DNA from: a virus
Virus record (IMG/VR): IMGVR_UViG_3300025141_013434
Coordinates: 1 to 64,000 of that record
Strand: one strand, 5' to 3'
Length of the DNA stretch: 64,000 nt
Every line of letters starts with the position of its first letter. Within the stretch, counting starts at the first letter, position 1. The position numbers were made by a program, and so were the translations under genes. The notes under the pieces are model-generated. The model was given only the letters and a program-made list of their open reading frames with translations. It did not search any database and had not been told where the DNA came from. Below are positions 58,140-64,000 of the stretch, piece by piece.

Positions 58140-59363
58140 TCAGCTGCCGGCGGTTATAACATAACTAATCAAAAGATTCTCATCACCGCCGGGGGCTTCT
58201 GTGAATGTTATGGTCGTACCGTTATCATCAACAGTATAGTCAAAGTTGACACCAAGGGTCATCAAAAGCCCACCCCTGAAAACCATTTCCGTTCCCACAA
58301 CGAAAGTATGAAGTGTAGTGAAGGACGTCCTAGTGCCATTTGGAGATTGGTTAAATTTTATTCTTGCAACATAATTATCTGTCGTCATCACATTCCCGCC
58401 CGCTTTCGCGCCAGAAGAAGTCGAAGTCGACGGGCCCGCTTTTGCGTTTCCTGCAAACTGAAATCTGGATGGCAACTCTTTTCTTGTCTCCTCTTTTACG
58501 ACTCCTGCAAGACCATAGAACCTTCCCCTTTCGTGCTCGGGGTGATCACCAAAAACAAGCCGTTCTCTGGGAATTTTTATCTCTACAGCATTCTCTCTTA
58601 TGGCGAACTTCGGTTGCTTTTGATTTTTACCATCCCCTATAAGATAAGCTAAAACTTTTATTTGTATTGTAGTTTCCAGCTTTCTTTCCTCGGACGTAAA
58701 CGAAGAAAAGTTATGATTCTGTGTGAAGCCCTCCTGTATAAACCCTTCGTATCTGTGCCCTTCGTTACTTATGAGGATGTAGTTTATAGCGCCGGGGGAT
58801 GTAATAAAAGGAGTTATCAAGTCATTCATCTGCTCTTGAAACTCTGTCCTTACAGTGATCTTATAAGTTAATTCGATATACACCGGCAGGGGTACTGATA
58901 TTGACTCATAGACAATTTTATTATTTTGCATGCCCGGAAAGTTCAATTGTCCGCGCTTTCGCATTGCTGTTCTGTTTGCAAAGTTTGATGTTTTATCTTG
59001 TTTGATTCTTCTGGATATCTGGATTGTTCCGCCTCTTTCGTCTTTGTTTGGCAGAATGTTTGCCCAAAGAGAACCCTTTTTGTTCGGATCCTTAACCATC
59101 TCCGTTCTTTCCAGGGAAACAATCGGCAATATTAGTGTACCGTCCTTGTCTCTAAACGATCTTTCCCTCTTCGAAGAGAGAGATCTTTCGGGAGAAACCC
59201 AAATTACCGGCGATTCTTTGAATCCATCCTTTGTGTCTGTATGTAATTTTAAATCTTTTAAATAATTCAACATTGCCTTATCGACATTCTCTATTGTCGA
59301 GGGCCCGAAGGGGATCGGTTTGTCTTTAAGTGCGCCTGGAGCGGTATCTATAGCAAATGCCAT
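58140..59363 (-). CDS. Tail completion protein gp15-like, long paralogue
   Basis: Residues 1-290 closely parallel the protein encoded just upstream: LILPIVSLERTEMVKDPNKK, VPLPVYIELTYKITVRTEFQ, MNDLITPFITSPGAINYI and KIPRERLVFGDHPEHERGRF. The core is that of T4 gp15, the terminator that caps the sheath and joins the head. Residues 300-407 are extra: a Ser/Ala-rich linker and a C-terminal module (MVFRGGLLMTLGVNFDYTV, ENLLISYVI) shared with the fibre-like protein. The gene shares its ATG overlap with the upstream copy. Confidence 0.8.
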   Translation of the reverse strand: MAFAIDTAPGALKDKPIPFGPSTIENVDKAMLNYLKDLKLHTDTKDGFKESPVIWVSPERSLSSKRERSFRDKDGTLILPIVSLERTEMVKDPNKKGSLWANILPNKDERGGTIQISRRIKQDKTSNFANRTAMRKRGQLNFPGMQNNKIVYESISVPLPVYIELTYKITVRTEFQEQMNDLITPFITSPGAINYILISNEGHRYEGFIQEGFTQNHNFSSFTSEERKLETTIQIKVLAYLIGDGKNQKQPKFAIRENAVEIKIPRERLVFGDHPEHERGRFYGLAGVVKEETRKELPSRFQFAGNAKAGPSTSTSSGAKAGGNVMTTDNYVARIKFNQSPNGTRTSFTTLHTFVVGTEMVFRGGLLMTLGVNFDYTVDDNGTTITFTEAPGGDENLLISYVITAGS

Positions 59364-60232
59364 TATTCAATGTCCTCCAGGCCAGGAAGTCCATAGTAAA
59401 TGCCCCTTTCGTGTTCTGCTTTGTCGCCAAATATAATTCTCTCTCTTGGGATCTTTACTTCTACCGCATTTTCCCTCACCACTATATTGGGTTGGTCTTG
59501 GTTTTTACCTTCGCCAATCAAATAACCTAAAACTTCAATAGTAATTTTTGTTTTATATTTCCTTTCTTCTGAGGTGAAGTTCGCGATATTGTTGTCGTAA
59601 TCAAAATTCTCTTGTATGAATCCCTCATATCTATGATTATCCTTACTGTTCAGAAGTACGTAATTTATTCCACCAGGAGTTGTAACGAAGGGCGACACCA
59701 GTTCATTCATCTGTTGTTGGTATTCCGTCGATAGTATTATTTCATATGTGACTGTCACGTAAACAGGAAGAGGTATGGTTACCGTTTCGTACACTATTCT
59801 TTCATTAGCAGTTGGGAAATTTATCTGTCCCCTCTTTTTCTTAGCATGCCTGTTAGCAAAGGCCCCTGTCTTGTCCTGTTTGATTCTCCTAGCCACGGGT
59901 ATAGCTCCACCCTTTGCGTCCCTTACAGGTAGGATATTGGCCCATACAGAACCCTTCTTGGTGGGGGACTTAATCATGCCAGTTCTCTCTACTGTTACAA
60001 TCGGTAAAATGAGAGAACCATCGGGATCTCTTATTGCTTTATCCTCTTTGCTTTGAAATGCCCTTTCTGCGCCAACCCAAACCACGGGCACCTTTTTCCA
60101 TCCCTTACCAGTAGTTGTTCTGAGATCCATTTGATTGTTTAAGTAGTCCAACATAGATTCATCTATGTGTTCTATAGTTGAACTTGGGAAAGACAGCTCT
60201 TTTAGTTTTGCCAATTTCTCTCTAACTGGCAT
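59363..60232 (-). CDS. Tail completion protein gp15-like, short paralogue
   Basis: 289 residues. Shows LILPIVTVERTGMIKSPTKK, IPLPVYVTVTYEIILSTEYQ and MNELVSPFVTTPGGINYVLL, corresponding to the gp15 beta-barrel core, and the ending IFGDKAEHERGIYYGLPGL. In T4 gp15 forms a hexamer at the end of the sheath next to gp3 and the neck. It follows gp14, as in T4. Two adjacent copies suggest one may have taken the gp3 (tube terminator) role. Confidence 0.85.
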   Translation of the reverse strand: MPVREKLAKLKELSFPSSTIEHIDESMLDYLNNQMDLRTTTGKGWKKVPVVWVGAERAFQSKEDKAIRDPDGSLILPIVTVERTGMIKSPTKKGSVWANILPVRDAKGGAIPVARRIKQDKTGAFANRHAKKKRGQINFPTANERIVYETVTIPLPVYVTVTYEIILSTEYQQQMNELVSPFVTTPGGINYVLLNSKDNHRYEGFIQENFDYDNNIANFTSEERKYKTKITIEVLGYLIGEGKNQDQPNIVVRENAVEVKIPRERIIFGDKAEHERGIYYGLPGLEDIE

Positions 60233-60710
60233 CGAATAGGCCCTCTCTGGCCTTTACACACTCAGCCGTTATTTCCATCTTGTGTTGAGCTTGACCAAAA
60301 AGTTGACGTGGTTCGTTTAGTGTTACTATTTCATAATAAACGTCGCCATAAAAAACAAAATCGCCTTCTCTGACAAAGACGTTTTGATCTTCTGTCAGTC
60401 TTCTCTTGTGAAAATGTATGTTTATTTTAGGCTTCCTATCGACGCCCAAGTTCGTTGTCTCTGTTTCATACCCCATCCACTCAACAAGAGCGTAAACTCT
60501 TATTGGGCTCAAAAAAGTCTTATGAATCGCTTCTCCATAGACTGGGTGGTAGTTGGTATGTTCAAGGCTTATCGGGTAATATACGACCTGTTGACCTATA
60601 ACTCTTTCTATAAGTTCATCATTAACTTGTTTGACCAAGTCCCTCTCTTTCTTCCCAAGAAATAGAGGAGGTGGTGGTGCCGCGGGTTGTTTCCATTTGT
60701 TATCAGCCAT
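60222..60710 (-). CDS. Neck protein gp14
   Basis: The central part NDELIERVIGQQVVYYPISLEH, VYALVEWMGYETETTNLGVD and the end REGDFVFYGDVYYEIVTLNE, then QLFGQAQHKMEIT align in order with T4 gp14, though at 162 residues it is shorter (T4: 256). gp14 forms the neck with gp13, linking head and tail. The order gp13, gp14, gp15 is the same as in T4. Confidence 0.88.
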   Translation of the reverse strand: MADNKWKQPAAPPPPLFLGKKERDLVKQVNDELIERVIGQQVVYYPISLEHTNYHPVYGEAIHKTFLSPIRVYALVEWMGYETETTNLGVDRKPKINIHFHKRRLTEDQNVFVREGDFVFYGDVYYEIVTLNEPRQLFGQAQHKMEITAECVKAREGLFDAS

Positions 60711-60717
60711 GTTTTAT

Positions 60718-62028
60718 TTACCCCACAAAAACATTTAACGGCACTTTTTCTTGAATTGTGTTAGAAGAATCCAAAGTGGCTGCTTGTTGTTCCATCAGCT
60801 TTGGATAAGTCATTTCAGCAAGTGTTGTCTTCAATTCCTCTCTTAGTTTGTCCTGTTCTTCTCTCCCTTGTGAGATCAAATCAGAGCCATTCAAAGTGAC
60901 AGATTCCCCAGGAATAGGAATGCTTTGAAATTTGCTTCTCACCTGACCTAAAATTTCCTTGCACAGAGCCAGTGCAAATCTTCTTATCCATTGTTTGCCG
61001 ATACTATTTATACTACTGTACGGCAAATTTGCAAATGGTAGATTGTTCATATTATTAATACCGTCAACACCAGTTTTACCTGCGCCTTCGTCTTCTTCCC
61101 ATGGTTCAGACTGAACAGAAAACTTAAACCATATTTTGCTCGGATAAGTCGTACCTGGAGGTATTGGGAAAAGTCTCAATTTGTTATTTTTCAATTCGTA
61201 AGACCAGTGAGACATTCTTGTATAAATTGCATCTTCGAATTGCATTGCTTGCAGTTTATTCTGCCAAGAAGGTATTAACTCAAATGTCGAAGTATCAGAA
61301 AATTGACCATAACTGTGGAGATTCCCCACAACGTTCAACCCTCCGTAATATCCGTAGAATCTCCACATGGCCTGGGGTGTTTTATAGTAAACATTCCTAA
61401 CTAGTATCTTTTTATTTTTAACCTTGTTGTGCCAACCCTCTGAAGATTCAGAAAACTTAGATCCACTAAAGATTACTTGCTGAAGATCATAATCTTGAAC
61501 ACCGGTTTTAAGCTGCACTGATGCAGAATACTCTACATTGCCCGGGCCGACGCCAGCCTCTGCCCCAACTCCCTCTGCCACTCTTCTGGCGTACCCGAAG
61601 TTAAACTTTGGAAACTTTAAAGCAGTGTGGGTGCCGGCCAAAGAGGAAGATAACGTCGAGCCTTCGCCTGTGGGCTTAAGATGCCCAAGGTGGTCAAAGG
61701 TGCCGGTTGTTGCCCCTAGATAGGACGGCAGTGCATTGTTTGCCTGATGAATATTCAAAATATATGAGTACTCCAATACCGCCTCTTCATATGCTGAATA
61801 GACGTTTGCTGGATTTAACTCAATATCAAGAACATCACCTCCAAGCTTCCTATACACATAGGTTACTTGATCCACAGCGCCTGAAAGAAAATTAGGATCA
61901 AATAGTGCTGAGTTAGTTGCAGAATAAACGCCATATGGAACGCTTTTATTCACATTTCCCACACTACCCGAAGATGATAAAATACTTTTACTCGTTTTGC
62001 TAGCCGGAGTTAAAACTGGTGTAGCCAT
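60718..62028 (-). CDS. Neck protein gp13
   Basis: Key gp13 segments are LGGDVLDIELNPANVYSAYEEAVLEY near residue 70 and WIRRFALALCKEILGQVRSKF with GESVTLNGSDLISQGREEQDKL near the C-terminus. At 436 residues it is longer than T4 gp13 (309), mainly through an N-terminal and central insertion. It closes the portal and binds gp14. GGAGG precedes the ATG. Confidence 0.9.
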   Translation of the reverse strand: MATPVLTPASKTSKSILSSSGSVGNVNKSVPYGVYSATNSALFDPNFLSGAVDQVTYVYRKLGGDVLDIELNPANVYSAYEEAVLEYSYILNIHQANNALPSYLGATTGTFDHLGHLKPTGEGSTLSSSLAGTHTALKFPKFNFGYARRVAEGVGAEAGVGPGNVEYSASVQLKTGVQDYDLQQVIFSGSKFSESSEGWHNKVKNKKILVRNVYYKTPQAMWRFYGYYGGLNVVGNLHSYGQFSDTSTFELIPSWQNKLQAMQFEDAIYTRMSHWSYELKNNKLRLFPIPPGTTYPSKIWFKFSVQSEPWEEDEGAGKTGVDGINNMNNLPFANLPYSSINSIGKQWIRRFALALCKEILGQVRSKFQSIPIPGESVTLNGSDLISQGREEQDKLREELKTTLAEMTYPKLMEQQAATLDSSNTIQEKVPLNVFVG

Positions 62029-62095
62029 TCATGAATCCTCCATTACTAAATAATTAGTATTAAACTAGGCAAAACACTAGTACTTAAAAATTACT

Positions 62096-62461
62096 TTATT
62101 CTTTCGTAGTTTTTTCGGTGGCCGCGGGGTTCGTCGTTGGAGTAGATTTCTTTCTCGTTGTCGACCGCTTTCTCGTTGTTTTTTTACGAGTAGGTGCCTT
62201 ACTGGTGGAGGTTTTTTTTAATGCGTTAGGGAGAGGCCTCTTGGGAGACTCGGATTCTACTATCACCTCTGGTTCAGGTTCAGGCTCTACTATCACCTCT
62301 GGTTCAGGTTCAGGCTCTACTATCACCTCTGGTTCAGGTTCAGGTTGTGAGACGATTTCTTCTTTTTCTATATCTTTTTTAGTACCAAACAACGCTTCTC
62401 GTTTAGAAGAAAATTTCTTGGCAAATTTAGCCATTGTTAATCTTTTATTGCGTTTTCCCAT
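62096..62461 (-). CDS. Basic protein with PEPEPEVIVE repeats
   Basis: ATG at 62461 follows AAAGGAG; a longer frame is rejected. The N-terminus is basic (MGKRNKRLTMAKFAKKFSSK), the middle has three PEPEPEVIVE units, and the C-terminal 50 residues are Lys/Thr/Arg-rich (KAPTRKKTTRKRSTTRKKST), like histone tails. It may bind DNA or bridge proteins in the head. No family recognised. It sits between capsid-associated genes. Confidence 0.65.
   Translation of the reverse strand: MGKRNKRLTMAKFAKKFSSKREALFGTKKDIEKEEIVSQPEPEPEVIVEPEPEPEVIVEPEPEPEVIVESESPKRPLPNALKKTSTSKAPTRKKTTRKRSTTRKKSTPTTNPAATEKTTKE
62261..62345 (-). repeat. Tandem 30-base repeat, nearly three copies
   Basis: The unit TATCACCTCTGGTTCAGGTT plus CAGGCTCTAC on the plus strand repeats without change for the first two copies and almost so for the third. 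It encodes PEPEPEVIVE. Confidence 0.9.
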
Positions 62462-62486
62462 CGAAAACTCCTTTCTGGTTATATAG

Positions 62487-62493
62487 TAAATAG
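62487..62493 (-). promoter_or_regulatory. Candidate late promoter motif CTATTTAC
   Basis: Minus strand GCTATTTACTATATAA about 26-32 bases before the ATG at 62461, right after a terminator. Confidence 0.45.
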
Positions 62494-62502
62494 CAACCAA
62501 AA

Positions 62503-62536
62503 GAAAGAAAAACCCCAAGCAATAAAGCTTGGGGTT
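62503..62536 (-). terminator. Terminator after the decoration-like gene
   Basis: Perfect ten-base-pair hairpin AACCCCAAGC / GCTTGGGGTT (arms 62536-62527 and 62520-62511, six-base loop) followed by TTTCTTTC on the minus strand. Confidence 0.9.
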
Positions 62537-62562
62537 AATTCTTTGATAAGGCGAGTTAACTA

Positions 62563-63069
62563 TTAGGTCGGATCTGTGAATACCGCGGATCCGTTCCCGT
62601 TGGCGTCAGCGGTGATTATGATACCATCTAACAACCAAGCGTCGTTTGAAATCTTGACGCATTCAATCCAGGTGCCTATGTTGCCCCCACTGTGATCTAA
62701 GTTGGCGTCTAGTGTGATCCTGCAATCGTTTGTAGCCGGGACGAGTATATTCACAGTATCGCCGCCCGCGCCGTCACCGGTTGCGAGTGTTTCGCCGTAA
62801 ATAACAGATCCAACGAAGTCGTCTCCGCCTGAGTCGGCAGTATCACCTGTAGTGATCGTATAAGCGTTGTTGTTTGCTGCAATTACCACGAACCTATAGA
62901 ACGTTCCGGTTTGAACCGTGCTAAGTTCCGGTAGTGTTACTGCAAGTGCTGAAGTTGAGTTTAACAACAGTGTCTTTCCAGAGTCTCCCTGTGTTAACGT
63001 TGCGTCTGCATCCAGCGTTTTGATATTCTTTCGGGCCCCTTCGTGGGCCGCTCTTCCTATCTTACTCAT
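62563..63069 (-). CDS. Putative head decoration-like structural protein
   Basis: I start at ATG 63069 with AAGGAG before it. The 168-residue protein begins MSKIGRAAHEGARKNIKTLD, then is beta-rich: LTQGDSGKTLLLNSTSALAVTLP and YRFVVIAANNNAYTITTG. This layout is common in small phage surface proteins. It follows the capsid gene and has its own promoter motif and terminator, as expected for an abundant decoration protein. The role is inferred from position and composition. Confidence 0.65.
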   Translation of the reverse strand: MSKIGRAAHEGARKNIKTLDADATLTQGDSGKTLLLNSTSALAVTLPELSTVQTGTFYRFVVIAANNNAYTITTGDTADSGGDDFVGSVIYGETLATGDGAGGDTVNILVPATNDCRITLDANLDHSGGNIGTWIECVKISNDAWLLDGIIITADANGNGSAVFTDPT

Positions 63070-63126
63070 TTTAAATCTCCTTAAAGTATATTTCAAGGCC
63101 CTGAACGCCTTATCATAGGTTTCACT

Positions 63127-63135
63127 TATAAATAG
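63127..63135 (-). promoter_or_regulatory. Candidate late promoter motif CTATTTATA
   Basis: Minus strand AACTATTTATAAG about 60 bases before the ATG at 63069, directly after the capsid gene terminator. Confidence 0.55.
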
Positions 63136-63146
63136 TTATCCACAAA

Positions 63147-63178
63147 CGAAAAAGCCCCCTCAAATGAATGAGGGGGCC
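63147..63178 (-). terminator. Terminator after the major capsid gene
   Basis: Nine-base-pair hairpin GCCCCCTCA / TGAGGGGGC (arms 63177-63169 and 63162-63154) followed by TTTTTCG on the minus strand, 30 bases after the capsid stop. Confidence 0.95.
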
Positions 63179-63207
63179 AAATCTTTTTAGTTAGTTATCA
63201 GACTCTA

Positions 63208-64000
63208 TCAAGAGCCAGCCTCACCAAGGAGACCACGGACAATAACAAGACCATACATATCTGGTCGGACCATCTTCTTGGCGTAACGGGTCATAACTCC
63301 CTTACGCGGCACGAAGTCTTCCGTACCAAAAATGGTCGGTGTCACCTGCAGTGGCACATACGGAGCGTAAACATAGCCACTCTCAAGGAATGAGCCACCC
63401 TTACGGCCGACGAGGACCACATTGCGAGGGAAGTAGGGGTCAACGTAAACGTCCCACTTCTTGCTAAGGGATCCACTCTTAACTGCACCAACGGTTCCGC
63501 GGTCTGCATCCGCAGTTACACTGGCTCGGAAGCCACTAGTAAACTCAAGGATGTTAGCAACCTCTGGAGAACAAACAACGAAGTTTGCGCCTCCGCGGAG
63601 CGTCTTTCTGTGGATCTGAGCCGACACGTCATTGATCGTCTCAATAAGGGTCTCGTACCACTCGCTGACGGTGCCGGTGAAGTCTGGAGCTGCCGAAGTA
63701 GCGCCGAGTTCACTTCCGTTACTATCAACGAAAAGGCCTGGAGCGCGGCTCCAGTAACGAGTACCAGCCTTTGCACCAACGATAAGATCACCAAGAATTT
63801 CCTGATCAATTTCAAGAGCAATCTGCTCCGAAAGAATACCAGTCAATTCGACTTCAGCATCAAGATTGTGGTATGCGTTGAGATCCTGTCCCAACTCAGG
63901 GGTCCACTTGGCCTTGAGCTTCTTAGTTACGGCCGTCACGGCAATACTGTCGACCTTGATGTCGATCTCTGGAATACGCTGCTTGCCCGAGGAAGAACCA
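63208..64000 (-). CDS. Major capsid protein gp23 (C-terminal part)
   Basis: The frame is open to the window edge, so the N-terminus is missing. The segment IAVTAVTKKLKAKWTPELGQ, then DLNAYHNLDAEVELTGILSE is the characteristic stretch of T4 gp23 (TALKAxYTxELAQDLxAxHGLDAExEL). Later parts GGANFVVCSPEVANILE and GVMTRYAKKMVRPDMYGLVIV fit the HK97-fold C-terminal region. In T4 gp23 folding needs GroEL with gp31; this phage carries its own copies of both. Confidence 0.95.
   Translation of the reverse strand, partial: GSSSGKQRIPEIDIKVDSIAVTAVTKKLKAKWTPELGQDLNAYHNLDAEVELTGILSEQIALEIDQEILGDLIVGAKAGTRYWSRAPGLFVDSNGSELGATSAAPDFTGTVSEWYETLIETINDVSAQIHRKTLRGGANFVVCSPEVANILEFTSGFRASVTADADRGTVGAVKSGSLSKKWDVYVDPYFPRNVVLVGRKGGSFLESGYVYAPYVPLQVTPTIFGTEDFVPRKGVMTRYAKKMVRPDMYGLVIVRGLLGEAGS

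Overview
The window is a stretch of a large, strictly lytic-looking T4-type myovirus genome. Every gene I can support lies on the minus strand, so transcription runs from the right edge to the left, and genes are tightly packed with many 1-20 base overlaps. The T4 relationship rests on recognisable structural proteins (gp13, gp14, gp15, gp18, gp19, gp23, gp26-like, gp53-like) and replication proteins (gp32, gp41, UvsX). No integrase, transposon, CRISPR array or ribosomal RNA was seen. Four tRNA genes read A-ending codons (UUA, AUA, CCA, AGA), which suggests a host richer in G+C than the phage. One gene encodes a lipoprotein with seven MopE-type calcium/metal-motif repeats and a VWA domain. That architecture is typical of Myxococcota and other former Deltaproteobacteria, so I infer a Gram-negative host of that kind; this is an inference, not a demonstration.

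Layout from right to left. 64.0-40.6 kb is the virion module: major capsid protein (cut by the window edge), a decoration-like protein, neck proteins gp13 and gp14, two tandem gp15-like tail-completion proteins, a repeat-rich fibre-like protein, sheath, tube, gp26-like baseplate protein, tape measure, and baseplate proteins. 40.6-24.0 kb is replication and nucleotide metabolism: a short family A DNA polymerase, a divergent tubulin/FtsZ-like protein, gp32, UvsX, a 5'-3' exonuclease, gp41 helicase, B12-dependent ribonucleotide reductase, a GroES-like protein, the MopE/VWA lipoprotein, two unusual small-molecule-enzyme-like proteins, a full bacterial-type DnaE (family C polymerase) and dUTPase. 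24.0-16.3 kb carries an IMP dehydrogenase/GMP reductase, a sigma-region-4-like protein, ClpP and a complete GroEL. 16.3-0 kb is an accessory region of small genes: glutaredoxin, a LeuA-domain protein, an FKBP isomerase, DoxX-like membrane protein, two HNH endonucleases, tRNAs, an outer-membrane barrel and a cluster of lipoproteins.

Regulation is partly readable. Five sites match the bacterial sigma-70 promoter with a 17-base spacer, including an exact TTGACA-17-TATAAT in front of groEL and one embedded inside a terminator hairpin. A second motif, CTATTTA(T/C) on the minus strand, recurs in the leaders of structural and other genes and is a candidate phage-specific late promoter. Several rho-independent terminators separate the structural operons.

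The points I judge most unusual are the tubulin/FtsZ-like gene beside the polymerase, the coexistence of family A and family C polymerases, the phage-borne GroEL/GroES/ClpP/FKBP folding set, the host-like envelope cassette of lipoproteins, a possible programmed frameshift before the tape measure gene, and several genes that seem to lack any standard start codon but have AUU/AUC/AUA at the expected place.
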